From contig CM068827.1 of assembly GCA_028554795.2 (NCBI GenBank), positions 72,699,809 to 72,763,808 on the forward strand: a stretch of DNA of 64,000 nt. Direction: 5' to 3'. The position numbers and the translations under genes were made by a program. A model generated the notes under the pieces. It ran no database searches and was not told the DNA's origin. It worked only from the letters and a program-made list of their open reading frames with translations. The DNA comes from Sinohyriopsis cumingii. Lineage: Eukaryota; Mollusca; Bivalvia; Unionida; Unionidae. Shown one piece after another: positions 38,867-52,927 of this stretch; position 1 is the first letter of the stretch; each line of letters opens with the position of its first letter.

Positions 38867-40496
38867 GCCATACAGACATGCATGTTATACTGATATTCTT
38901 TTTTAATTTTAGCATCTTATTTTGTAAGAACATTTCCTAATACTTTTGCTGGCTGTTTGTTATGCATGTTTATTATGAAAATATTATCATTATGTATTTC
39001 TATATTAAACAATAAAATTATCATTGAACTTAATACATTCCCTGTCATCTTTCATTGGCTTTGATTGGCTATATGTTAGTGAAAGCATTTTAGTAAATTC
39101 TTTTCTTCTCCGATTTTTCTCTGCAAATTCTTTGTCCGTCCTAAAACAAATTAGAATTGTTTATGTTTTAATTTTTTAATCCGAGTCATGTGAACTAAGC
39201 TTGGTACCTAAGAGGGACAGGGTGCCAGTCTATGATTGGGGAGAGGGGATCGGGGCCACATATCTAAGCGATTGGGAGTTTACACTCTAGTCCATAAAAA
39301 CGAACAGAAAACGGATGCAGCAAATGTAAAGGAACGATTACAACGCCTATAAACAGGAAAATACATAGCGGTGCCCATGCATAACCCAAACATTCTCTCA
39401 AATACAATGGTTTAAATTATTCTGCATCAAATCTTTTGGAGCATGGAACACCCTAGTCAACTAATTTCGAGAGACAATCTAATTTAACTCAGACACCTAA
39501 AAGAAGTCATGCTCCTAACCCTGTTATTCGTCAAGCTTCCAACGTTTTTTAAAAAAGTGATACATGCCATTCGGGACATATCGTTATAAACGGAAACACT
39601 ACCTAACAAGATATGTAACGCTTTGTCTGATGGGCTACCGACAATACGAGGACAGGGAGTTCCAATGATGTCTGTGAGATCTCAACGTATGATTGTTTAG
39701 ATCTGATTTTAATCAGTTACGAGAGATATACTAAAAGATATACTTCATGGCGCCGTAATTTATTTTCCTGTTTTATAAACTAGGTAAGCCTTGTTTTAAA
39801 TATGTTGTGTCCGTTTTACATTCGCTTGTACTATAAACGATGTAAGCGTTGTGTTTTGTATGTATTTATCCGTTTTACATTCTCTTTTACAAACCATCTT
39901 GGTTCACCTGAACGAGTAATATCGTTCTGTCTTTGGAACCGCTGTATTGATCACGTGTCATTTTGTAACCGTATTTGGAAACTCAACAAACGACGGCTCC
40001 ACGTGGCCACATGCCTTGGTAACCAACTTTCGCTCCCCATTCTATTCAGGGACAAATCTTCCACCTTACCATACCTACGTGTTTCCTATAGCCTTGAACT
40101 CAACCATTAAGTATGTAGGTGTGATACATCTATTCCATCGAATGATAAGGTGTTTAAACTAACGCCATGCTCACACAGCTTCACGTCTATTATACTTGCG
40201 CATTCATGCACGCACGTATATACGTAAACATACGCTGATGCATACTTATATAAATGTATGTACACATACAAAAATACATACAACATGAAGTTGTCATAGA
40301 TGCTGTCTATTATACGTACGTACGCATGCACAAAGAAATAAGCATAAATACTCGAATAAACACAAGCGAGGGGGAGCTGACATATATTGTGTTCTACGAC
40401 CATAGGTATGTTGTGACAGACATAAAATTGCACTCAGTGCCTGTCTGGCATTCACCTGCAATAATGTCGGTTTCCATTTTACCACATCACAGTTGT

Positions 40497-40534
<38 letters not shown>

Positions 40535-40708
40535 TATCTCTCTCTGACACACACATACGCAAGCAAACAAACTCCCGAAAACAGGCTGACATTATTTTGT
40601 TTTTGACCCTTCAATATTCATAAAATAACATCAATATCATGGGTTCCACGGAAATCTATTGTCTAAATAAGTGCTATTATCATTCATAGAATTACAGTAA
40701 TTGTTGCA

Positions 40709-40740
<32 letters not shown>

Positions 40741-41034
40741 CGATTCCAAACTGTAACTTGAAATATTTTTCCAACTTTATCTGGCATCATAAAGCCACTG
40801 TATACATGCATTGCTAGTTAGGGAGTGGCAGTCTATGGGAAACCATCTGGGCCATTACGTGTTAACATGCCGTGTTACGCTTGCGCTATCTAAAGACTCG
40901 ATTATGGTATCTATTTTAGTAGAGTCCATCAGAGGATCACTTAAATATGCGCAATCAAGGCTGTCTTTACACGTATTTGGGACTTTCATTATACTAACAC
41001 CCGTGTGTGGAGATCTATGTGGAATATAATGTGC
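38867..41034. other. Host DNA with small repeats
   Basis: Short duplicated segment near 39,800-39,890 (ATCCGTTTTACATTC-like motifs twice), (CA)n at 40500-40531, (TTA)n at 40710-40739. No gene supported. Confidence 0.4.
40500..40531. repeat. (CA)n microsatellite
   Basis: CA run. Confidence 0.9.
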
Positions 41035-41145
41035 TCTAACAGAACCAGTCCGAAGACAAAACAAAACACCTTTGAAATTATTGATCAATGTTTTAGTGAT
41101 CAATTTATTAAAACGGTGTTTTGTTTTCGGACTGGTACTGTTAGA
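41035..41145. repeat. Long inverted repeat (MITE-like)
   Basis: TCTAACAGAACCAGTCCGAA and about ten further bases pair with the inverse of GGACTGGTACTGTTAGA at the right end; arms ~30 bases, ~45-base centre. No clear target duplication seen. Confidence 0.65.
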
Positions 41146-41156
41146 CATGGTGTAAT

Positions 41157-41213
41157 CAAGAAATATGAACCTCAATTACGACTCTTTTAGTCCTAACTGA
41201 GGTTCATATTCCT
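41157..41213. repeat. Short hairpin
   Basis: AAGAAATATGAACCTCAATTA pairs with the inverse of TAACTGAGGTTCATATTCCTT (about 19 of 21), with a 15-base loop. It is adjacent to the larger inverted repeat. Confidence 0.6.
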
Positions 41214-42044
41214 TGTAAATCACTTTAGTTAGGTGTTATCGAACTGCCATTACAAGCCACCAGCGGTCATGTTACAACAAGATCAAGCGTTGAAGAGGTG
41301 TGGATGCGTGCTTTGCAGCCTCGAACACAGTTCATAAAAGTCCATGGAAAATTCATTTCAATTTCTTGATCTTTCTTTCAGTAGCGTATTCGATACAACA
41401 GTGATACGCCAGTTCAGAGAAATGTAATAAAAAAATAGCTTCTGAGATCACGAAACGGCTAATTAAAGTGACACATACAAACATATTTATAGTGATTAAG
41501 CAATTTAATAAAGGTGAAAACTACATGTAATTCATATCGTCTAAAATTTTGTCATAGGACAAAGTTTTACAAGTAGCTCCGGTTTTATTCAGCCGTGCTA
41601 GTTGTTTGTACAATATGTCAGTAGTTCAGTCAGTCTAAAGAATGGTGCACACTATTATGAAAAGACCACAGTTTCCAGGGCATCCCAACATCAACAGAAC
41701 ACTTTTCCTCTTTCCGAATAAATATACGTTTGGCAATGAAATATGAAAGGTCATTTAAATACAATATCTTTGTAATGCGCAGCACTCACTTCTATGTTTT
41801 AGAATGCCCCGTCCGTGTTTATGTCCCCGCTTCTACGCACAACTCCATCACAGTTCAACATCCCCCGCCCATTATATTTTGATTTAATTGTATTTTATAA
41901 TCATATACCAGACATTGTCGCAAGTGACTTACGTAAATCCATCACGCGTTCGTTGTGATAATAAAGAGGATGGTTGCGCGTGGCTTGTGACGATGACTTT
42001 ACTACAGAGAAGTGACGTTAAAAAATGAACGAACGAACAAACCA
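41214..42044. other. Host DNA, nothing recognised
   Basis: No coding or repeat signal that I can name. Confidence 0.4.
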
Positions 42045-42302
42045 ATGAAAGAATGAATGAATGAATGAATGAATGAATGAATGAATGAATGAATGAGTGT
42101 AACCGAATAAATGAATCTATCTATCTATCCATCTATCTATCCATCCATCCATCTATCTATCTGCCCGCCAGCCCGCCCGCCCGCCCGTCCGTCCGTCCAT
42201 CTATCCATCCATCCATCCATCCATCGGTCTATCTATCTATCCGCCCGCCCGCCCACCCGTCCGCCCGTCCGTCCATCCATCCATCCATCCATCCATTCAT
42301 CT
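42045..42302. repeat. (GAAT)n then CTAT/CCAT/CCGC tetranucleotide array
   Basis: Compound simple repeat. The Pro/Ser/Ile-rich frames across it are not genes. Confidence 0.92.
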
Positions 42303-42476
42303 ACTGGAAAATGAAGTCGTGGATCAGAGTTCCTCGCCATTGACTCAGCTAGAAATGGATGACAGTATCTACTAGCCTTCTGTGAACTGGCATCACATCC
42401 AGTGGTAGTTGTGTTCTCTAAAGTAGATTCATGCAATGACAATCTATAGTCTATGGCCAGGTCTTCCATGTATACA

Positions 42477-42729
42477 GGGGCCCCGAGTGGCCGAGTGGTC
42501 TACAGCGCTCTCCGTTACGGATCACTGCCATCTCACCTCTGTCTGCGTGGGTTCGAGTCTCGGATTCAGCCAATGTGGGTATGTGAGAAAGCTTGCCAGT
42601 GGCTTCTCGTGGGTCGGTGGTTCTTTCCGGGGTTTTCCCGGGTTCTTCCTCCACCATTAATATTGGCCGCCATGTATAGCCTATCGTGTGCTGAAAAATG
42701 GCGTTAAACCATACAACAACAACAACAAA
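42477..42729 (+). repeat. tRNA-derived SINE, type 1, copy 1
   Basis: tRNA-like head with A-box TGGCCGAGTGGTCT and B-box GGTTCGAGTCTCGG. The central region has AATGTGGGTATGTGAGAAAG. The tail is TGGCGTTAAACCATACAAC with CAA repeats. It matches 52551-52771 along most of its length. Confidence 0.85.
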
Positions 42730-45700
42730 TCCACGTATACATTCTGGAACACTCTAACCTTCAAAGTACATCCTGATAATATGGTTCAAAATAGAATACC
42801 TGGTTGTGTATTATTTTTTAAAAACCAGTTAAATAATTAACCAGTCAACCAGTTAGGTATATCTTTATATAAGTTTTTATGTAAACGTTTGCAATGTGGC
42901 ACCCGGTGCATGCTTTTTATGTTCGTGTGCTGCGTCTTTCGACGGGAGTAACATTTCGTATTGATATGGGAAACATGAACCTTTGAAGGTATTACTATTT
43001 TTTTCTTCAGTAAGTGTACTTTCAGACGATTTTAATCTTCAGCGGTCATAAATTTACTTGTGCAGAGGTTCTTTATAAGTCACGCAAAATTCTCCGCTTT
43101 GAACAAGTCATGCAAAAAATCAGCACATACATTACGACAACAGACGTTAACAAAAAGTCTTTTTCCTTCTTTGTGATGCATCTTTTATTATACTGTAATA
43201 AACGTAGAGTATGCTATTTTGTATTTACGTTTTCATTTATTCCTTTGCTAGATTTGGTGATTATTTGTTTGATTCTTGGGAGACGGTGTAGGAAGATATT
43301 TAACAATCCGAGTAATTAGACAATTACTAGGAGCTGATGTCATAATGTACAGTATTCACGAGGTTCCGTATAGCATGCATTAGCCTCTTAAAAAACATCC
43401 ATCTCGAATTTCGGAACATAAGGAATTTTTTGGATATTTTAGGTATGTGTTTAGTTATATGAGATAGGAATAAAAATTTTTTTATATTATGTGTTTGGGT
43501 AGTGTTTTGTATTGCATGGCGTGAAATATTTGGCTTGAAAAAGCTTACTGTTGAATCATATATGGACAGGAGAAATCATGCATGATTGAAATTAGAGTTT
43601 TGTGATGTGTGGTCATTAGGTGTGGAAATTTATCGGTAGTTTCCACGCGTTTGACAACCTTTCACTTGACAAGGACTGGCGTGTTGAGGTCCTTGGAAAT
43701 AAGAGAAGCAATAGACTTCAAGCCGAACTCAGGCAGGTGATTGATTCACTCGTTGGAGGGACCTCTTGCATGTAACAAGAAAGATTTTCTGGTGGCAGCT
43801 GTCAGATTTCAGCACTTTTGTCATATATATTTTTTCGGTTATATTCTTTTTTCAGGCTATTCGACCAAGCAACTGGTAGAAAAACGCTTCCTCTGTGAAT
43901 TTAAAAGCTTCCTTGTATGCTGGTTTCGTATCTAGCAACATTCATTGCATGAGAGAAGACATATTTCTTTTGTTTTAATTTCCACTCTAATGTGAACGAG
44001 CAGTCTGTCCTTTGTGAGCCGGTGAGGTTACCTGTAGGATGTAATTTTGCGGTGGATCAAAGTATAGAGCATAGTTATGTATGGATGGTGCTAGAGATAA
44101 CCTTAATATAGGTCTGTGGGAAACGTTTTCTCCTCTGGACCACACACGAGGTCAGCTCAACTACATTTTCAGTTAGGACAAATGTGATTGAAATCTCATA
44201 TACTCTCATGGATGAATTTCAATGACCGTTCCCCATTTAGGATTCCTGTTTCCAACTGATAAAAGAAGACACCCCCATTCACACCCCCCCCCCCCCACGT
44301 AAACAAGCATTTCCCCTCACTAGTTTTCACTCGGAAAAGAGGGTGGGCAACGTCTTTCCCCATGACTGTTTTGAATGGTTGGGTTACGAACGTAGGTGTC
44401 AAACGAGTTGAAACAGACAAAGCTGCACTGTTGACGAAGATAGCTACGTGCTCCACGGTTATGTACATGATAATTATAATTTATATTCTAATATTCGTAT
44501 GTTAAGGCAGACACATATTTTGTTTATGGTAAACTTATTAATCATGTGCAGTATTAACTTTCAGAATCATTGAATACAAGTCGCATTTTTGCGTCTTTGA
44601 GCAATATACATGCACAATAGAATTGGTTTGTGTACAGAGCAGTCCTAAATAACGCCTTTGGAATCATTCGCACAGCGTTGTTTTGGCGCAGAATTCTGAA
44701 TTTAGAGACAACTGTAAGTGTACTGTGTGACATTTAAAGCTGCGATTGTTTAGATGTTAGTGAACTGTTTTCTATGGCTGTGTGACTTGTATATTAGTGG
44801 TGATGTAGATGCGAGGATTCAATATCAACTAGAATGGTCTGGTGGCGAAGATAGGTTTTGTGCCGTTTTGCATCAGCGTTGGGTTCCTGGTCGACTTGTG
44901 TGGTTTTTGATAGAGAAACGGTGTCCTGTATGAAGCACAATCTCTGTATTAGAGGTTTCATCGTTGCCAACAAGGTGAGGCAGGAGCCTGCGTTGTTGAT
45001 TATACATTGAAAGATGTTGGGCACTAGCAACAATATCGGTAAAAAAATCTACTATGGCTTTTAAGATATAAAGACAGAAGACTCGGCTTGTAAAGATCAA
45101 GTTTATTTGATTCCTCCGGTAGAGACCTGTACATAACATGCGGGATTTTCTGATGACAGCGGTGGAGTTTTGGATAGCTTGTGGTATATATTTTTCAATT
45201 TTGTCTTGTTTTCTAAAAACAAACAAATATACAAACAAAGTAAAGTCAGGCTATTTGACTTGGCAACATGCAGAAGAATCAGTTTGCAAAGATCAGGTTT
45301 ATTTAAATAATCTTTGATAGACTGCTCAAAGCAAACGAAAATCAGTAGCATTGATAGATGGACCATCACAATGTCATATTTAAGCCTGGTTAGTTTGTGC
45401 TAAGGGAGAAGCGGTACTGTATATCGTTTAATATTTGTAATGATCTATTCAATATCATTCGGACTGTACTTTCAGGGGTAAGGTGTCTTGGTTCGGCCCC
45501 AGAATGACCAAATTCTTCGGCTTGGAGACACCTTCAGGATTAACATAATGGCTATTCATCTTGTGGATGCTGATGGAAGCTTTCCCAGGAAGCTTCTTAG
45601 CTTTGACAATAGCGTGAATTTATACACGCATGCAGCAGTGTAACCCGATATAGTCTGAAGCTGACGGAGTGTTTTTGGTTGCTGAGTAGTTTGTCTTCAG

Positions 45701-48680
45701 TGTCGCCGTGTTGAAGCGATTTGAGGCTGGTAGAGAGGATGTGATGTCTAAGGCTTGACAATAGTAGGAAAGTTCACATCGCGTGACGGCTGATGTGGAA
45801 CAGTGATGGGCAGCCAATAAGAATCAATACCCCTCTACGAAAAGTATCGTTTGTCGTGTTAGCAAGAGGTGCCTGCGTATTTGGCCAGCTGTTGCTGGCC
45901 TGTTGATTGGACGGGACATATTCATTGGAACAGTAGGGAGACGCTAGCTATCGTCTTTTTCTTTTTAATCAGCTCGCTTGAAAATAGCCTGATTTGTTTG
46001 AAAGGAATTGTAGCCTGCATTTGATTTACGAGAGTTTGCGGCCTTGATACCCCAGTCAAAGCCGTTTTTGTTCGTTATTTATATGTAATTTATTTTTAGC
46101 TGATGCGTGATTATGCGTGTTATTTAGTTTCATGGGAAGTGGCAGATTTAGAGGTAGGTTCAGATCTTTTGATTCTGTGTTAGATCTGTAATCATCTTTG
46201 GGAATCACTAAACAGGCTGATAGTTGATTCTAGGGGAGTAATCATTTGTGATACATGATCATAATTATGACGTTTCTGTTTGCAGTTCTGTTCGATTTAA
46301 AGCACCACTGTCACATTTGCGTGCAAAAAGTCGCGAAGGACATAAATCCGCTGCATAATACTAAATCTTGAAAGATATTGGTCCTAAACATAGTTGTGTA
46401 CCTCTAAAAATAAATGGATGATTGATCACATTGTGGACTCAGTTCACAACTATTACTTCCGTTTCAGTGTCGACGAATGTAGTCACAGTCGGATGTGATG
46501 CAAGAGATAGATTTAGTCATTCTTCGTAATGATTTTAAATGTAATTGTTTATTCTTTAGAATTTTAGCATAAGGGTGTGAATGTCTGCATTACAGTGATA
46601 GTGCACAGTGAATAATGAGGCCTTACGTGACGTCTGTGACACATTGCACGGTGCTTTATTTATAGTCCAGCCTCTTTAAAAAAAAAGCAGGATAACCTAT
46701 AACAAGAACTTCACAGTGAGTTCATCTTTGAAGGTATTTTGATTCACTTATGATCTATTAGGATTCTGCCAGATGTATGTGATGTAGAACTAACATTATT
46801 GCGAAGAAACAATCTGTATTCTTACAGTCACTGTGGCCTTGAACATTGACTTTTCGACTCTAATATCAATATGATTCTTCTTTACCTCAAATGCAAGCAA
46901 TCCACAGTGTGACAGAGAATTCGCATTATTGTGTAAAAGTCATATTTTTCTTTTCAATATTAACCTTGGCCTTTAACCTTGTGAGACTACAATGTATATG
47001 ATCATTTTTTTTTATCCAGTTGCAAGCCTTCCACAGAGTTGGGTAACTCAAGATTGTGCAGTTCTCGAGTTATTGTGCAGAAATCGATTTTGGCTAATGA
47101 TCATAGACCAGAAGAAATTATGTGATGATCTGGTTTTTCGTTGTTCATCCATTAATTAACATAAATATTTCGTTAATAAATACTCTGCTCGGATCTCCAT
47201 TATGTCCACTACAGTGACCATCTTCAAACGCGCGCGGCCATTTTTCACATGAGAATCTGTCCGATTTTGATCGGCGACATCGATGGGTCAACCGATTTCA
47301 TTCGAAAGCAGGAAAGGAAGAAAACATCACGCTATGTCGGATACGGTTTGTGATCCTTTTGTGACATTATTCTTGACCAGTTTGTTCCAGTTATAAATAA
47401 ATTGCATACAGACTGAAGGAAGGACAAGCATATGTTTATGGCATGTGTACAAAACTTATTTAATTAATTACAAAACTTTAATTATTTAATTTAAAGTGGT
47501 CCCACATCTTTTCCTTCTCTCTCGAATCATTTTGTCCACTGATTGCGAGTTCAGATGTTATTAGAATTTGTCTATTGCATGACGCAACTACTTTTGGAAC
47601 ACTGCGGAAAACGAACGGGATTACGAGCAACTTCAGCGACTGAATTAATAGGTGGCACCTCTTAATTTAAACTGAATATTTAAACGTCGTTTAAACCTAA
47701 CATCTTGAGTATTTCAAAGAACGATTAATGTCAGATATTTTTTTAAAACATAATTTCCTTCCTTCCAAACTTTAGTAATGTTCGAAGAATGGCGACATTT
47801 ATGCAAAATGGCGGCATTGGGGCTGTAAGTGATTATTTGTGGAATCACGGGGTGTCGGTGTTAGGAAGGTATTTCTCAATGACCAGTTTCTAGGAGCAGA
47901 TGTCATAATGTACAGTATTCATGTCACGTCATGATAGCATGGGTTAGTTTCGTAAAATGCCCCCCCCCCCTTCTTAACATAGGGACTTGTCCTGTCCATG
48001 AAAATAGGGAAATACCATGGTTTTCAAGCCACGTTCACGTGCGTGTTTGAATCCCTTCGTATGAGACCCCTGCGCGTAACGATATTTTCTAGATAGAGAA
48101 TTAATTTCAAGTATCATACACCATACCAGCATAGTCAATTGTAAAATCGTTCAGTGGATCTTTTGATGCATCTATCATCTTAAAATGACTTAGATAACAC
48201 GTAATGTGAAGGTTTCTGTATCAGTATATCTACACTGCACGAAGTAATATTTCGTACTTCACGTTCCAAAGGGTAAATATAGTGGCCCGCTGTTTACTTA
48301 AATTATCACTTGATCCAAATGCACTAGTCATATTCAAGTTAAACTTCGATCTCATCGTCCTTACTGCGAAATAGGATGGGCCTGTGTTCGGATAATAAAC
48401 AGAGATCGTAGAATACCCTGAGAAACCTTCATACATGCTCATGCATGCACCAATTAAACACAGACTTCAAAGTCGCGTGACATTCCAAGAAGGAAATTTT
48501 ATTGGGGTGGAGGTGGGGAGTGCATAGTATACCTTCTGTTCATATTAGGGGTAGGCTTTCAGTTCCCCTTGCCTTATGTGTTTTTCTTTAAATTCAAATA
48601 TTAATGCTGGATGAACGGATGAATTAAATTCAAGCACGGAGACAAATTATGCGGTGAATTGAATAAGAGAATAAGGATAA
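42730..48680. other. Host DNA with diverged internal duplications
   Basis: No gene supported. A segment near 43,275-43,400 recurs near 47,850-47,960 (GATGTCATAATGTACAGTAT in both). A segment near 43,745-43,870 is weakly repeated near 45,110-45,210. These look like old copies of an unnamed dispersed repeat. Confidence 0.45.
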
Positions 48681-48683
48681 ATA

Positions 48684-48744
48684 CACACACACACACACAC
48701 ACACATACACACACACACACACACATACATACATACATACATAC
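48684..48744. repeat. (CA)n and (CATA)n microsatellite
   Basis: CA run passing into CATA. Confidence 0.92.
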
Positions 48745-50021
48745 TGTGAAGTCGAATTTCGAATTGCAGTGAACTTTAAAGTTGAATGCATTGAACATTA
48801 AAATGGTATCGCATTTAAGCCAGAAAAGTCTTTGTAATGGGTCACTTCGACCTTTCTTCGTTCATCTCCTCCCCCCATGTCAGTGTAAACTTCAAAAGGG
48901 GCAGCATTAAAACTCAGTGAAATTGCCCGGGGTATCTTAACACGGTCCTTAGAAAGTAAACATTTGAGCTACCAACCCTAACCGCTTGGTAGGAACCTAT
49001 GTCCACTTATCATTTTTCCACATGGAAATTGTTACTCACCGTCGTACACAGATTCTGAGCTGTCTAAACATGATGAAAGGAATTATTTCTTTGGGAAAAA
49101 TTAGGGACCGCTGCCTACGATTGGGCAGAATAACTAAAGGCGTACACTTTAGAAGCAATCAGACTTTAAAGTGACGACCTTAGTCGAAATTCTTTTGTCT
49201 GAAAATTTCCTGGAAGAGGAAAAGTAGTCTATTTGTGGAAGCCTAAAGAGGATGGTGCATTCCTCGTTAAACAAGAAAGGGACAGGTTGGCCGTCTGGTA
49301 AAACGAAAGACAGGTTTTAGTGCTAGGGTGCACAAGTTCTGAAAGAGAACATCAATAAGGTACGCAATTTTAGTTTCACGTAATATTCTATTATTTGATT
49401 GTTTGTTTTATGCAAATGTGTTTTCTATGGCTAGGTTTCCATATGATGTATCGTTTATTCAGTTTCATGGAAAGTGTTGATGCTAGAGTCGCTATGCAGT
49501 TTATTTGATTCAATTTCATGGAAAGTGTTGATGTTAGAATTGTTATGCAATTTACCTTTTAATTTAGCAGTTATTAGTTTATTGGTAGAATTGATTGCAT
49601 GCGATCCAGATATTCATATGTGTAGGACTTCATAGGGTTATATGAAATAACTTCCTTTGTTTGTTAGGACGATACAGACTATCATGAGTTAACGATAATT
49701 ACCTAATTATATCTGATTTTGTAATGTGTGAATAATCTTGTAGGTTAAGGATTGCTGTGAGTTACAATTTGTGAATTTCATGCAATAGTAATCGAACATG
49801 TAGTAGCATATGTAAAAGAATGCGGTAATATTTGATGGACGCTCACGTGATAATTTAAGACTTGCCGCTGGAAGCGAGGTCAATGTCATACCGTACTAAG
49901 TCAGAATTGACGCAATGTGTGAATAGCCAACATACTCTGAGTAACGTGAGTGAATTTTATGTACGTCTTAGAGAGTGGTGTAAACAGAAATTTAGGGGTA
50001 ATTTTGTCCTTTAAGGAACAG

Positions 50022-50029
<8 letters not shown>
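48745..50029. other. Host DNA with a two-copy ~60-bp repeat
   Basis: Near 49,460-49,555 a unit with TTTCATGGAAAGTGTTGATG occurs twice. Nothing else recognised. Confidence 0.4.

Positions 50030-50108
<79 letters not shown>
50030..50108. repeat. (TG)n(AG)n microsatellite
   Basis: TG run directly followed by AG run. Confidence 0.95.
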
Positions 50109-50111
<3 letters not shown>

Positions 50112-50574
50112 ACAGTCTGAAGACAGAAGTCCGAGGAAAAAGAAGGACGAGGTCAGAATAAAGGGACCAGGAAGTCAATGAAGGGGTAAAGTACAGAGCT
50201 TAGGAAGAATGAAGTAGGAGACGGTGATATACGGTCAAGAGAGGAAGGTGATGCAAAACAATAGTGGACATTGCGCTCTTTTCACCTCTCATTAAGATGA
50301 TGAAATAAATCCAAATTGGACACCCCTGTTAAATTCTACTGATATAATCTAACTTGAATTGGAATTGCCGTTATTAATTTGTTCTGGTTAAATTTGTTAT
50401 TTTCTTGTCAAAGGGGGCTCGTATTGCTTTATTTCTTCCCAGTATTCTCGCTCAGTTCTCTGTTGAAATTCAATTCTTCTTTCACTCCCGCCGGGCTATA
50501 ATATCGAGGAAGGTCATCCTCTAGAAAACGCCAGCAAAATCCAATTAACCACCCCTCTTACTAAGAGGGCGACG

Positions 50575-50615
<41 letters not shown>

Positions 50616-51887
50616 TACATACATTTGCGAGATATATGCAGGATAGCTGAGTTCGTATCCAAGCAGCGTCTTCGGTAGTAGAAATATTACGGTAAAATTT
50701 AAAAATTAACATTCAGTCACAAAAGTAAAACACTGACCAAGTGGTGCTGGTGGATGGGCATTGTATTTTGTTTTCCAAGCAAAGGGGAGACTGGATTTCA
50801 AAAGGAATCCCATCTTACCTCATCCGCCTAATAAAACGAAATTTCATTATTGAAACGTATATCGTCTAAATTTCGAGATTATCTAATTATTTATTATTGT
50901 GTCTGATAAATTAATGCTAAAACGACAAATCTATCGATCACCCATTATTACAGTCATCCAGTTTAGGACTCGGCTATTTTTAATTATAATGAGCTGCGTG
51001 TCTATCTTTTGAAGCAAACAGAGAACATGCATTTATATTTTCATCCACCTACCCATTCCCCTCTATCTACCTACCTACTTACTTGCCCACATGTACATAT
51101 TATGACTACGTAATATGAACCATACCATTTTGGGCACATGACTTGCACTTTCCCAATTTTTTTCATTCTAATAAAGTTCAAGGTCGAATAAACAACCTAT
51201 GACTGACTGAAACAAGTGTTTGGGCTCGGTAATACAGTATTTTTGTACCGTTCAGCGGCTTACGCGGATGACAACGAGGATATTTCATACCCAATGTTTT
51301 TCATCGTCTCCCAGCTAGATATTACTTGGATTATAACATTGCTGGTTATGACTTTATGAATCAATATTCGCTGTCTGTGCTATTGTCCAATAAAACAAAT
51401 TTGGTATCGAATGGTTTCGTGGAAAACTCTCTGGCTTAAGTGTTTATGTAGAAAATGCATTACCATTATGTCGATCGACGAACAGCAAGTCACTCCTATC
51501 GATTGTGACCGAGTTTCAATCAACAGACAAACAACTATCTTTAAAGCCTGGTACAACATAGGATGGCCTTGAGAGCTGACCATATGAACTCACATATAAG
51601 CCGAGCCTAACTGCAAACTGCACGGATTGAGATCTGCCGTTCCATAATGCACGAGAAGATCTGAATCTGTGAAGTTTGTTAGGAGCAATCACACTAGAAC
51701 AAACAAACATAGATTCTGATCAGCTTGTGCATGATGTGACGGTAGATCATGGTCATTGCTCTTGCAGTTAGATTGTACTTTAAAGTGAGTACAGACGGCA
51801 TTTTGTCATTAGCACTTGAAGGAAGTATGTACACAGGACAGATAGATATATCAATGTACGCCAGTCTTCTTACTCGATGACCAACCT
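50109..51887. other. Host DNA, no gene recognised
   Basis: A (CA)n run lies at 50577-50611. Nothing else that I can name. Confidence 0.4.
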
Positions 51888-51895
51888 GCCTACAC

Positions 51896-52023
51896 CAGGA
51901 CTGACAAAGGGGAGGGAGGCAACGCTTTTTAATTTTATAAAAGAAAATTTTTCTTTGAACAAGAACTAGGAGAGGCCCAAGTGTTTCTTACCCCAGGGCA
52001 CGTGATCGCTCTCTACGGCCCTG
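51896..52023 (+). mobile_element. hAT-type MITE, family 1, copy 3
   Basis: CAGGACTGACAAAG to TCTACGGCCCTG. Flanks GCCTACAC and ACCTACAC form a 7/8 eight-base duplication. Slightly shortened inside. Confidence 0.72.
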
Positions 52024-52049
52024 ACCTACACAATACACAAGCAACCTCA

Positions 52050-52050
<1 letters not shown>

Positions 52051-52086
<36 letters not shown>
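52051..52086. repeat. (CA)n microsatellite
   Basis: CA run. Confidence 0.9.
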
Positions 52087-52088
<2 letters not shown>

Positions 52089-52181
52089 GTTGAACAAAGT
52101 ATATTTAATTTTAATGGCATATAGAACCAAAGGTATCCAACAAACTAAAAAGTCAAAACAGAAGAAATTAACAAACTTACC

Positions 52182-52288
52182 AGGCCCGGCCCTATGATGT
52201 GCGGGACCCAAGGCAGCATGCGGGGCCCAGAACAGCAAGCGATGAGCGCGGGACCCCAAGCAGACAAAATTGCATTGCCTGAAAATCA
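52182..52288 (+). mobile_element. MITE family 2, partial copy
   Basis: Starts CAGGCCCGGCCCTATGATG and shares GGGACCCAAGGCAGC and ATTGCATTGC with the copies at 52928-53093 and 58207-58345. It is truncated at the 3' side. Confidence 0.65.
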
Positions 52289-52550
52289 AATAGATGTCGC
52301 TAGGACAAAGCACCAATATGTTGTGTCCAGGTTAGCAACAAAGCATTTAGAAGCTTTTAAGATATATTCTAACATTTTTTATTTTTCATGTTACGTGTCT
52401 GGCTGATTGTTTTTCTATTCCATCAGAATTTTTCAGTGAATTGCCTGTTACATACGTTTAATATCGAGCTAAATTTACATAATAAGATCAGCCATATTCG
52501 GAATGACAGGAGGGTTTCTAAAACGAGTTTACTTCAAGAGTAAACAAGAT

Positions 52551-52771
52551 GGCGACCGGGTGGCCGAGTGGTCTAAAGCAATAGCCTTTACTGATCACTG
52601 CCATCATATCACTGTCCACGTAGGTTCGAATTTCAGGCTCAAACAATGTGGGTGTGTGAGAAAGGTTGTGGATCTATGGTTAATACTGGGATTTTCCCGG
52701 GTTCCTCCTCAGCCATATATGTCGGTCGTTATGAATAGCCTATCATGCGCTGAGAAAATAGCGTTAAACGG
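52551..52771 (+). repeat. tRNA-derived SINE, type 1, copy 2
   Basis: A-box TGGCCGAGTGGTCT, B-box-like GGTTCGAATTTCAGG, then AATGTGGGTGTGTGAGAAAG and the tail TAGCGTTAAACGGAACC. Same family as 42477-42729, shorter in the middle. Confidence 0.82.
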
Positions 52772-52927
52772 AACCCCGCCCCCCCCCAAACCCCCCCCCC
52801 CCTCCAAACAAAACAACAACCCAGTTCACGGACCATTTAAGAAAAACGGACTCTTTTACAAGTAATGCTGGTGAACTTTAAGGCTGCAGTTTGAATGTAC
52901 AAACATATCATATAGCTACCACATTTT

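Noticed and set aside
43014..45817. Host gene exons
   Set aside because: The frames are short, AT-biased, lack recognisable domains and fall in diverged dispersed repeats.
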